From: Candidatus Pullilachnospira intestinigallinarum
Lineage (GTDB): Bacteria > Bacillota > Clostridia > Lachnospirales > Lachnospiraceae
NCBI GenBank assembly: GCA_018711275.1
Contig: DVIN01000017.1
Location: 35,281-99,280 of the forward strand
Length of the DNA stretch: 64,000 bases
Reading direction: 5' to 3'
Position 1 is the stretch's first letter. Each line of letters begins with the position of its first letter. The notes under the pieces are model-generated. The model was given only the letters and a program-made list of their open reading frames with translations. It searched no databases and was not told where the DNA came from. Shown here piece by piece: positions 32,423 to 41,219 of this stretch. The translations under genes were made by a program, and so were the position numbers.

Positions 32423-34174
32423 TCAGCTGTCTTCAATCTGTTTTGTGAGATAACTTCCCACAATCCGGGAAAAATTTGAGATATCCCGGATATACGCAAA
32501 ATCTTTTCCAAAGATCTTTTTTTCTGCCTCAAGATCCTTTTCCTCTCCGACAAACACCCCCAGCACGGACACCCCCAGGTTTCTGAGCCAGCGCACCTGT
32601 GTGCCTGTATCCGTCACCGCGTACTCCCCGTAATAGGGCTGGGGATTTCTGGCATTGGGCCGGTTCAGAATCACATCGTAGGGTCTTCCGTCGCTGAGAA
32701 TAATCAGGATTTTCCGTTCCTCCTGACGGGCAAGAAGTCCCTGAGCTGCCGCCCGGATGGCCAGACCGTCCCGATTATTGGAGGAGGTGGTGAAAGAAAA
32801 AATTCTCTCATTGGCCGACCGGTCCTCATCATATTCCCGAAACCGCTGCAGAATCGTGTGATCCCAGAAAGTACAGAAACTCATCACCCGCTGGGGAATC
32901 TGCACCTGGCTGAGCGCTTCCATAAGAATATAGGCCTGCAGCGCCACATTTTCCTGACGGACCCGCTGGGAGCCGCTGGCGTCAATCAACACATCCACCA
33001 CAAAATCTTTCCCGTCCTGTCCAATGGTCTGGGTAAACAGCCGCGCATCCCGGCTTCTCCCCACCCGCCACAGCCGTTGCGGCTTCAGCGTCCCCCGGTC
33101 GGAAATCACTTCCTGCGTTTCGTCCCGCAGCACCAGTGATTTTTTCAGAATATCCGAAAGGATAGCGATATTCTGTTTCACCACCCGATGATTATCATAA
33201 TAGGCATAACGGTTTTTGTCTCTCTGCTTTCTGGCATATTCCAACTGATAGTTGTGTCTTACCGGATTTGCCAGAATCCCGTCGGTAAAATACAGTCCGC
33301 AGTCGCCGTGAATTCCCCTGCACAGCTGGAAGTTCATTCTTTTTTCCTCCACCGGGCTCAGGTACGTCTTTCCGAAATTCAGCTCAATATAAGTATAAAC
33401 CTTTTTCAGATCCTCCTCGCTGATCTGCTGCACCCGGGGTCCCTGGGCTTTTTTCTGCGCATTTTCCCCGCCTGGCGCTGCCATCTGAGTCATCTGCCGT
33501 CCGATTTTTTCCAGATACGCTTCAAAATTATCCTCGTACATTTCCTCTGAGAGATAATCCCGCCAGTCATACTCCACCAGTTCGTCCATCGTCACCGCCA
33601 GCACCCGGGAAAGATCTCCCCGGCTGGCCTCAAAATCCGGATCCACCCAGGCATTGTAGCACTGATCGATTTTCCGTATCACAGTCATGGTATCCTTCGC
33701 CGTCCGCAGCTCCATCAGGCTGTCCATCTGACTGCGGAGTCTTTTTTCCGCCGCCCCGTCTCCTGTCAGCTCCTGGCGCATCATGGCGATTTCAAGCCTT
33801 CCCAGACTGTTTTTCACCAGCTGGTCGTACTCCTGATCCAGCAGCTGTCCGTAAGCCTTTTTCCGGATTCCGTCCACGCCTCTCCTCTCCAGCGCAATCC
33901 GACGGCCCACTGCTTCCTCCATACAAAGACGGGTGATGTCCATCAGCGGTCCTTCCTGTGCCTCCAGAAATACCTTTTTCACCAGATACATGCTCAGCGC
34001 TTCCCTGTCAAAGTATCTGGCAAACGCGCCCTGTTTGATTCCGTCATACAAGGCCACATACCGGGCTTTCAGGAAACCTTCCACGTCCGGCCGGATGTCC
34101 AGCGTATAGTCCCCGCAGACTGTCCAGGCCAGATTACGGATTCTGTTGGCAATTTCCATCTGGCGATCTTCCAT
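32423..34174 (-). CDS. VWA-domain protein (NorD/CobT-like) paired with a MoxR ATPase
   Basis: VDVLIDASGSQRVRQENVALQAYILMEALSQ MIDAS motif and ILIILSDGRPYDV; next to a MoxR gene. Confidence 0.8.
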   Translation of the reverse strand: MEDRQMEIANRIRNLAWTVCGDYTLDIRPDVEGFLKARYVALYDGIKQGAFARYFDREALSMYLVKKVFLEAQEGPLMDITRLCMEEAVGRRIALERRGVDGIRKKAYGQLLDQEYDQLVKNSLGRLEIAMMRQELTGDGAAEKRLRSQMDSLMELRTAKDTMTVIRKIDQCYNAWVDPDFEASRGDLSRVLAVTMDELVEYDWRDYLSEEMYEDNFEAYLEKIGRQMTQMAAPGGENAQKKAQGPRVQQISEEDLKKVYTYIELNFGKTYLSPVEEKRMNFQLCRGIHGDCGLYFTDGILANPVRHNYQLEYARKQRDKNRYAYYDNHRVVKQNIAILSDILKKSLVLRDETQEVISDRGTLKPQRLWRVGRSRDARLFTQTIGQDGKDFVVDVLIDASGSQRVRQENVALQAYILMEALSQVQIPQRVMSFCTFWDHTILQRFREYDEDRSANERIFSFTTSSNNRDGLAIRAAAQGLLARQEERKILIILSDGRPYDVILNRPNARNPQPYYGEYAVTDTGTQVRWLRNLGVSVLGVFVGEEKDLEAEKKIFGKDFAYIRDISNFSRIVGSYLTKQIEDS

Positions 34175-34204
34175 GCCTCTCACCTTCCTTCCCGCCGCGG
34201 CCGT

Positions 34205-35125
34205 CTACGCAAAAATATCCTCCCGGGTCCACTCTTCGGGAATCCGCGTCATTACCACATCCTCCACAATTTCCCGCTCAAACTCGTCAAAGCATTTATT
34301 CACCACACCCATACGGATGGAAAGCAGCGGAGAAAGCCCCTGCTCCATGGTACCCACCGCAGCCAGCAGTCCTCTCAGATCCAGGGATCTGGTGGAAATT
34401 TCCCCGTTTTCCGCCTTCGTCTGCAGATCCAGAAACAGTCCCACAAACTGACGGATCGCTTCTTTTTTCCCGTTGGGGAACGTAGTCTGTAAAATCTGCG
34501 TCAGGGTTTCCTCATTCTGATCCGGCATATCAATGACCAGGAACCGGGAAACCAGCGCTTCATTCAGTTCCTTGGTCCCGGCGTAACCGTAATTCATGGT
34601 TCCGATAAACCGGGCGGCCGGATCCAGATCAATCTTGTCATATCCCGGCACGTCAATGCTTCTCCGGTAATCCAGTGTGGCATGGAGTACGGAAACAGCG
34701 TCATTTTTTGCCATATTGATCTCATCCAGAATTCCGAATCCTCCGTACTGCGCACAGCGGTATATGCTTCCCCGGCGCAGCTGCACCTGATTGTCCACAA
34801 AGGTATCCGTTCCAATCAGCTCCGCGCTTCCCACGTTCACATGAAAGGATATATTATAGGAAGGACGGCCGAAAATATAGGCCAGATTTTCGGCCAGCAC
34901 ATTTTTTCCCGTAGCTTTGGAGCCGGTAAGAAGAAGATTCTCTCCGTTGAGCAAAGCGGCGATTCCCATTTCCAGAATTTCCTTTCCATAAAAAGGCATC
35001 ACCGGCTTTGTCACCCGGTACGCCACCGCCGGATCCACCGGATGGGATTGGCGGAACGTCTCCACCGCCCGGATCAGCGAAGGCCGAATGTTCTGCTCCT
35101 CCAAAAATTCCAGTTCTTTTACCAT
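34205..35125 (-). CDS. MoxR-family AAA ATPase
   Basis: ENLLLTGSKATGKNVLAENLAYIF Walker A, GFGILDEINMAKNDAVSVLHATLDYRR, GTMNYGYAGTKELNEALVSRFLVIDMP. Confidence 0.88.
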   Translation of the reverse strand: MVKELEFLEEQNIRPSLIRAVETFRQSHPVDPAVAYRVTKPVMPFYGKEILEMGIAALLNGENLLLTGSKATGKNVLAENLAYIFGRPSYNISFHVNVGSAELIGTDTFVDNQVQLRRGSIYRCAQYGGFGILDEINMAKNDAVSVLHATLDYRRSIDVPGYDKIDLDPAARFIGTMNYGYAGTKELNEALVSRFLVIDMPDQNEETLTQILQTTFPNGKKEAIRQFVGLFLDLQTKAENGEISTRSLDLRGLLAAVGTMEQGLSPLLSIRMGVVNKCFDEFEREIVEDVVMTRIPEEWTREDIFA

Positions 35126-35283
35126 AACTTCTCCCCTCTTGTCCTTTTTTGTATTCACAATTTGTTCATTTTTCTTTAAAAATACCTTTACTTTGCCAAC
35201 ATGAATTCTTCATTTCTCAACGATATAATAATATCATTAAAAGAAAAGACAGCTAATTACTTTTATAAACTTTTTCATAATAG

Positions 35284-35309
35284 TGGCAGGGTCCCTGAGG
35301 CTCCTGCCA
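35284..35309. other. Hairpin 1 of a three-hairpin intergenic array (TGGCAGG...CCTGCCA)
   Basis: Perfect 7-bp stem, 12-nt loop; + strand continues TCCTCCTTTTTT. Confidence 0.6.
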
Positions 35310-35344
35310 TCCTCCTTTTTTCAGGAGTTGTTTAGTTTCGTATT

Positions 35345-35381
35345 GTCCGGCAGGAACATCTGGAAAACCTGCCGGACTTTT
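35345..35381 (+). terminator. Hairpin 2 of the array: GTCCGGCAGG...CCTGCCGGAC + TTTT
   Basis: Perfect 10-bp stem followed by TTTT on the + strand. Confidence 0.6.
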
Positions 35382-35403
35382 GATTGTCAGGAATAAAAAT
35401 GCG

Positions 35404-35462
35404 GCCGCTGCATCAGCAAACCGGCAGGGGACTCCTGCTGAAATGGTTTCTGATACAGCGGC
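35404..35462 (-). terminator. Hairpin 3, probable glnN terminator (GCCGCTG...CAGCGGC)
   Basis: Long interrupted stem; reverse strand ends in ATTTTTATT; also has an internal GGCAGG/CCTGCT stem. Confidence 0.75.
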
Positions 35463-35476
35463 TTTTCTGAACCCGT

Positions 35477-37591
35477 TCAGACTTCAAATAACAGATCGCC
35501 GTAAGACGGCATGGGCCACATTTCTTTGTCCACAATCATCTCCAGCTGATCCACCGGGGTCCGCAGCGCTTCCATAGCCGGACACACCTGACGGTGATAG
35601 TACTGTGCCTGTTCCGCTCCTTCTTCCATCATACCGGCAGCGTCCGTGCGTACCTTCAGCTCCTCCAGGGCCTTTTTCGTCTCTGTGAGCAGACGGGAAG
35701 ACTCTTTGAGAAGCCCGGTCTGAACGCTCACATCGGCATCACAGGCAGCCCGGATGGCATTGATGGACTCTGCCAGAGACTGCGCGTACCGGATCACCGC
35801 CGGAATAATCTGTTTGCTGGCAATGTCAATCATGGCTCTGGCCTCAATATTAATGGCCTTGGAATAAGTCTCATACTTCACTTCCACTCTGGACTCCAGC
35901 TCTGTCCTGGTAAATACCTTAAATTTTTCAAACAGTTCCACGGATCTGTCTGTCACCAGAGCAGGAATGGCATCCACCATGCAGCCGATATTGGGAAGTC
36001 CCCGGCGTCCGGCCTCCTTTACCCATGCCTCGGAATAGCCGTTTCCGTTGAAAATAATGCGCTGATGCTGCGCGCAGTTCTCCTTGATCAGATCATGCAC
36101 TGCCAGTTCAAAGTTATCCGCCTTTTCCAGCACATCGCTGGCCTCCTGGAAAGCCTCTGCCACAATGGTATTCAGCACCACATTGGGCGACGCCACGGAA
36201 TCTCTGGATCCCACCATACGGAACTCAAATTTATTGCCGGTAAACGCAAACGGAGAGGTTCTGTTCCGATCCGTGGCGTCCTTTGCCAGATCCGGCAGCG
36301 TCTTCACGCCGGTCAGCAGTTTTCCGCCCTTAAGACTGTGATCTGCCATACCGGTGTTTACCAGCTGATTCACCACATCCTCCAGCTGTTCTCCCAGATA
36401 GATGGAGATAATAGCCGGCGGCGCTTCATTGGCGCCCAGACGGTGATCATTTCCCACATCGGAAGCAGATTCTCTCAGAAGATCCGCGTGACGGTCCACT
36501 GCCTTGATGATACAGCTGAGCACCAACAGGAACTGCACATTCTCATGGGGCGTCTTTCCGGGGTCCAGCAGATTGATGCCATCGTCCGTTACCAGAGACC
36601 AGTTGTTATGCTTTCCGGAGCCGTTCACCCCCGCAAAGGGCTTTTCATGGAGAAGGCAGCGCAGGCCATGCTCCTTTGCCACCCGTTTCAGAGTCTGCAT
36701 GATAATCTGATTGTGATCTACGGCGATATTGGCCGGCGCGTAGATGGGCGCCAGCTCATGCTGGGCCGGAGCCACCTCATTGTGCTGGGTCTTGGCAGAA
36801 ACCCCCATCTTCCACAGTTCCCTGTTCACATCCTTCATATAAGACGCTACTTTCTGACGGATAGCTCCGAAATAATGGTCATCCATCTCCTGTCCCTTGG
36901 GAGGCATGGCGCCAAACAGTGTACGGCCTGTATAAATCAGATCCTTCCTCTCCAGGAATTTTTCACCGTCCACCAGGAAGTATTCCTGTTCCGCTCCCAC
37001 AGAGGGGGTAACTTTTTTGGAAGTGGTATTCCCGAACAGGCGGATCAGCCGAAGTGCCTCCCGGTTGATAGCCTGCATGGAACGGAGCAGCGGCGTCTTC
37101 TGATCCAGCGCTTCACCGGTATAGGAACAGAAAGCAGTGGGAATACAGAGAGTGGCGCCCGCGGCATCCTGGCGGACAAACGCAGGGGAGGTGCAGTCCC
37201 ATGCCGTATAGCCTCTGGCCTCGAAGGTCGCACGAAGGCCTCCGGAGGGGAAGGAGGAAGCATCCGGCTCGCCTTTGATCAGCTCTTTTCCGGAAAAACT
37301 CATCAGCACCTTTCCGTCCGCCTTCGGCGCCGTGATAAAGGCATCGTGTTTCTCTGCCGTAACACCGGTAAGGGGCTGAAACCAGTGGGTATAATGGGTG
37401 GCTCCTTTTTCTATGGCCCATTCCTTCATCTCATGGGCAATCACGTCTGCCATCTCCAGTGTCAGTTCCTTGCCTTCCTCGATGGTCTGCTTCAGATCCC
37501 GGTATACCTTTTTGGGAAGACGCGCCTGCATGACGGAATCGTTAAATACATTTTCGCCAAAAATCTCGGTTACATTGATATAGTCACTCAT
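35477..37591 (-). CDS. glnN: Glutamine synthetase type III (GlnN)
   Basis: About 700 aa; [64 protein letters not shown]. Confidence 0.95.
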   Translation of the reverse strand: MSDYINVTEIFGENVFNDSVMQARLPKKVYRDLKQTIEEGKELTLEMADVIAHEMKEWAIEKGATHYTHWFQPLTGVTAEKHDAFITAPKADGKVLMSFSGKELIKGEPDASSFPSGGLRATFEARGYTAWDCTSPAFVRQDAAGATLCIPTAFCSYTGEALDQKTPLLRSMQAINREALRLIRLFGNTTSKKVTPSVGAEQEYFLVDGEKFLERKDLIYTGRTLFGAMPPKGQEMDDHYFGAIRQKVASYMKDVNRELWKMGVSAKTQHNEVAPAQHELAPIYAPANIAVDHNQIIMQTLKRVAKEHGLRCLLHEKPFAGVNGSGKHNNWSLVTDDGINLLDPGKTPHENVQFLLVLSCIIKAVDRHADLLRESASDVGNDHRLGANEAPPAIISIYLGEQLEDVVNQLVNTGMADHSLKGGKLLTGVKTLPDLAKDATDRNRTSPFAFTGNKFEFRMVGSRDSVASPNVVLNTIVAEAFQEASDVLEKADNFELAVHDLIKENCAQHQRIIFNGNGYSEAWVKEAGRRGLPNIGCMVDAIPALVTDRSVELFEKFKVFTRTELESRVEVKYETYSKAINIEARAMIDIASKQIIPAVIRYAQSLAESINAIRAACDADVSVQTGLLKESSRLLTETKKALEELKVRTDAAGMMEEGAEQAQYYHRQVCPAMEALRTPVDQLEMIVDKEMWPMPSYGDLLFEV

Positions 37592-37746
37592 TCTCTTTTT
37601 CCTTTCGTTAATTCTGGTCGTATGGCCATAAAGGGATCCTTCCGGATGTCTCTGCACAATGTCTTCCGGGCTTCTGTTGCCCTATGGTCCGTTGTACAGC
37701 CGTTCAGCCAGCCGCTTCACCGCTGCGCTTTTTTCTCCTGCAAGAG

Positions 37747-37783
37747 AAAAAGGCAGTCCACATCAGCTACGAGGTGGACTGCC
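37747..37783 (-). terminator. fba terminator
   Basis: Reverse strand GGCAGTCCACC...ATGTGGACTGCC followed by TTTTTCTC. Confidence 0.85.
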
Positions 37784-37799
37784 CGGACCTTCTCACAAA

Positions 37800-38663
37800 T
37801 TATGCCTGTCCAACAGAACCGAATAATTCCATTTTCTCTTTTACGGTAGCCTTGATGGCCTCAAAGCCGGGAGCCAGCAGTTTTCTCGGATCATAGCCCT
37901 TGCCCTGCTGATCTTTTCCTTCTTCGATGTACTTACGGGTAGCTTCCGCAAATGCCAGCTGGCACTCTGTATTTACATTGATCTTGGATACGCCCAGATC
38001 AATGGCTTTCTTAATCATGTCTGCCGGAATTCCGGTGCCGCCGTGCAGAACCAGAGGCATATCGCCGGTCAGCTTCTGGATGGCATCCAGAGTCTCAAAG
38101 CTTAATCCCTTCCAGTTTGCCGGATATTTTCCATGGATGTTGCCGATGCCGGCTGCCAGGAAATCAATGCCCAGATCAGCGATCATCTTGCACTCGTTGG
38201 GGTCTGCGCACTCGCCCATACCTACAACGCCGTCTTCCTCACCGCCGATGGAGCCTACCTCTGCCTCCAGAGACATACCGTGCTCTGCGCAGATCTTCAC
38301 CAGTTCTTTGGTCTTGGCAACGTTCTCCTCGATGGGATAATGGGAACCGTCAAACATAATGGAGGAGAATCCTGCCTCCACACACTTCAGGCATCCTTCG
38401 TAGGTACCGTGGTCCAGATGCAGTGCAACCGGAACTGTGATCTTCAGCTCCTCCAGCATACCGTTCACCATGCCCACAACGGTTTTGAATCCGGTCATAT
38501 ACTTTCCTGCGCCCTCGGAAACTCCCAGGATCACCGGAGAGTTGCACTCCTGAGCGGTCTGCAGAATCGCTTTGGTCCATTCCAGATTGTTGATGTTAAA
38601 CTGGCCTACCGCATAGTGACCAGCTTTTGCTTTTTTTAACATTTCTGTTGCTGATACTAACAT
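37800..38663 (-). CDS. fba: Class II fructose-1,6-bisphosphate aldolase
   Basis: MLVSATEMLKKAKAGHYAVGQFNINNLEW, VALHLDHGTYEGCLKCVEAGFSSIMFDGSH, VLHGGTGIPADMIKKAIDLGVSKINVNTE. Confidence 0.96.
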   Translation of the reverse strand: MLVSATEMLKKAKAGHYAVGQFNINNLEWTKAILQTAQECNSPVILGVSEGAGKYMTGFKTVVGMVNGMLEELKITVPVALHLDHGTYEGCLKCVEAGFSSIMFDGSHYPIEENVAKTKELVKICAEHGMSLEAEVGSIGGEEDGVVGMGECADPNECKMIADLGIDFLAAGIGNIHGKYPANWKGLSFETLDAIQKLTGDMPLVLHGGTGIPADMIKKAIDLGVSKINVNTECQLAFAEATRKYIEEGKDQQGKGYDPRKLLAPGFEAIKATVKEKMELFGSVGQA

Positions 38664-38927
38664 ACTCGAACCTCCTACGTTCACGATTTCAATTTCTTAA
38701 TTATTATAACCCAACGCCGAAATAAATTCAATAGCCGCCGGAACTTTTTGAAATGGGCCGGTAACTCTTCAGCCTTCTGCTGTCCCGCGAAGGCGCCGGG
38801 CGCCGGCGGCACACAGTCAGCGCTGATCAAAACGGAGTGCAGACCACGCTGCATTTTCAGCGGGCTTCCGATGCCTGCACGGGAAGCGCAGCCTGGGGGG
38901 CACGTTTTTGCGACAGCAAGGCAGGCC

Positions 38928-39848
38928 TTATTCCTTCACCAGCGGCGGCTGCTCCTGCTGAGGATTCAGCAGAATATCCAGCGCCTGTTTTTTATTGGCA
39001 ATCTCCACCTGCGTATGTTCTCCTCCGAACTCTCCGTCCAGAGTCCAGGCAATATTTTCCAGAGATTCCAGCTTCAGCCGGTCTGTCTTGAAGGCATCGA
39101 TCATCTCCGTGTTATCGTTGGCACTCAGCAGGGAGGCAATGATCTCATTGAGTTCCAGCAGATTTTTCGGTTTCTTGATAAGCGTCACTTCAAACAGTCC
39201 GTCATTCATCTCCACACCGGAGCCCGTCAGGTTTTTAAAACCTCCCACGGAATGGGAGTTGGTGATCATTCCGTAAATGTATTCGCCTTCCAGTACCCGA
39301 TCCTGAGTTTCTATCCGCATCCAGTAGGACTTCACATCAAAAATTCTTTTGGCCCCTTCCATCACATACGCCAGATGTCCCAGAAGGTTCTTCAGGTTCT
39401 GGCTGGTCTGGTAAGATACATCTGTAAACAGACCGAACGCGGCGATATACACAAACGTATCGCCATTGAATGAGCCCACGTCACAGGAATACAGCTGTCC
39501 CTCCATGATATCTCTGGCCGCTGCCACCATATCTTTGGAAATATCCAGGCTGTTGGCAAAATCATTGGTACTTCCCGCGGGTATATAACCCAGAGGAACG
39601 GCTGCCTTTTTCTCCATCAGCGCGGTAACCACCTCATCCAGGGTACCGTCGCCTCCGCTGCATACGATCAGATCCATTCCCTGTACCATCTCTTTTACCA
39701 TCTGATAACCATCCTTGGGCCCCTGTGTCGGATGCACCATCACCTCATAGCCGCCTTTTACAAAAGTATCGATGATATCCAGAAGATTATTTTTAATCTG
39801 CCCTTTCCCCGAGCGGGGATTAAACACAAAAAGCAGTCTCTTTCTCAT
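38928..39848 (-). CDS. Diacylglycerol kinase family lipid kinase (YegS/DagK type)
   Basis: FVFNPRSGKGQIKNNL, IVCSGGDGTLDEVVTALM, PAGSTNDFANSLDI. Confidence 0.93.
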   Translation of the reverse strand: MRKRLLFVFNPRSGKGQIKNNLLDIIDTFVKGGYEVMVHPTQGPKDGYQMVKEMVQGMDLIVCSGGDGTLDEVVTALMEKKAAVPLGYIPAGSTNDFANSLDISKDMVAAARDIMEGQLYSCDVGSFNGDTFVYIAAFGLFTDVSYQTSQNLKNLLGHLAYVMEGAKRIFDVKSYWMRIETQDRVLEGEYIYGMITNSHSVGGFKNLTGSGVEMNDGLFEVTLIKKPKNLLELNEIIASLLSANDNTEMIDAFKTDRLKLESLENIAWTLDGEFGGEHTQVEIANKKQALDILLNPQQEQPPLVKE

Positions 39849-40098
39849 ATTATTTATGGCTTCCTTTCTTATTCCTTCCCTCTGCTGCGGTTTTTCACTT
39901 ATTTTACACCATTTTATGTCCATCGGCAATGTTCTCCGGACTTTTTTATCCGCCCAATCTGAAAATGCCATGCGGTCCGTAAGAAAATTGATATCTTGTC
40001 CTTAATGTGACTTCGTCACTGTATTCTTCTGAAAAAATGTGTTATTCTAACATCAGCAACAAAAAAGAAACGATTTCAGAAGCAAAGGAGAATGAATT

Positions 40099-40410
40099 AT
40101 GGCAAATACATTTACAACCGCAAACTTTAACGAAGAGGTATTACAGTCTGATATCCCGGTACTGGTGGATTTCTGGGCCAGCTGGTGCATGCCCTGTAAG
40201 ATGCTCAGTCCGGTGATTGAGGAGCTTGCAGAGGAGGCCGACGGCTATAAAGTCGGAAAAGTAAACGTGGATGAGGAGCCGGAACTGGCAAGACAGTACA
40301 ATGTGATGAGCATTCCCACGGTCCTGGTTTTCAAAGGCGGACAGGTGGTGAAACAGTCCGTAGGCGTTCAGCCGAAGGAAGCTCTGGAAGATATGGTTCG
40401 GATGGCATAA
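40099..40410 (+). CDS. trxA: Thioredoxin (active site WCMPC)
   Basis: VLVDFWASWCMPCKMLSPVIEELAEE; cis-Pro MSIPTVLVFKGGQ. Confidence 0.95.
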   Translation: MANTFTTANFNEEVLQSDIPVLVDFWASWCMPCKMLSPVIEELAEEADGYKVGKVNVDEEPELARQYNVMSIPTVLVFKGGQVVKQSVGVQPKEALEDMVRMA

Positions 40411-40421
40411 GATAAAACTTG

Positions 40422-40470
40422 CTGTAAAGCCTGCGGGATAACCTTTTGGGATATCCCGCAGGCTTTACAG
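40422..40470. terminator. Bidirectional terminator between trxA and the Crp/Fnr gene
   Basis: CTGTAAAGCCTGCGGGATA...TATCCCGCAGGCTTTACAG, perfect 19-bp arms. Confidence 0.85.
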
Positions 40471-41136
40471 TTTCCGGTAAAGTTCTTTTCTGTCCAGAAT
40501 ACGCACGCCACCCCGGAACAACTCAATACTGCCTTCCGCCGCCAGCTGCTTCAGAGAACGGCTTACCGCTTCCCGGGCGCTGCCGATGGATCGGGCAATC
40601 TGCTCCTGCGTCATCCGGATCTCCGATGTGCCGCTCCGTGCAGCTTCATCCAGAAGAAAGCTTACCAGCCGCTGTGTCAGACTGGCAAACAGCATCTGCT
40701 GAACGGCGGCAATAATATCGGAAAAACTCTCTGTCATCATCTTATATATGTAGTTTTCCACATAAATATTTTCTTCCATAATTTTGCGGAAACTTCCGGA
40801 AGGAAGCAGATAGATTTCACTGTCCGTCTCCGCATCAATCTGCACCTCAAAAGGCAAAGAAGACAGCAGACAGCTGCCGGACAGCACGCAGATTTCTCCT
40901 TCATGAAGCCGGAAGACCGTAGCTTCTCTGCCTTCCTCCGATATGAGATAGACCCGGAGAGTTCCCTTATGAATCAGAAACAGTCCCAGACAGTCACTGC
41001 CGCTGGAGCTGACCATCTGTCCGGCGTGATACTCATTTTTCCGCAAAAAGCCGGCCATCTGCTCCTTTTCCGAGTCTGTCAGTTTTTCCCAAAAGGGGTA
41101 GGCTTTCAATGCCTCCCGGATCTCCTGTTGTTCCAT
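40465..41136 (-). CDS. Crp/Fnr family transcriptional regulator
   Basis: Cyclic-nucleotide-binding-like N-terminus; C-terminal helix-turn-helix MTQEQIARSIGSAREAVSRSLKQLAAEGSIEL. Confidence 0.92.
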   Translation of the reverse strand: MEQQEIREALKAYPFWEKLTDSEKEQMAGFLRKNEYHAGQMVSSSGSDCLGLFLIHKGTLRVYLISEEGREATVFRLHEGEICVLSGSCLLSSLPFEVQIDAETDSEIYLLPSGSFRKIMEENIYVENYIYKMMTESFSDIIAAVQQMLFASLTQRLVSFLLDEAARSGTSEIRMTQEQIARSIGSAREAVSRSLKQLAAEGSIELFRGGVRILDRKELYRKL

Positions 41137-41219
41137 GTCAGCGCTCCTCTCCTTTTTCTGTGGCCGCGATGAGATTCCTCTCTCCCGGCCACAGGCTGTC
41201 AAAAAATTCTTCCGGATTT

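Noticed and set aside
35594-37849. 751-aa + strand ORF opposite glnN
   Set aside because: Antisense shadow of GlnN; composition and lack of motifs indicate a codon-bias artefact.
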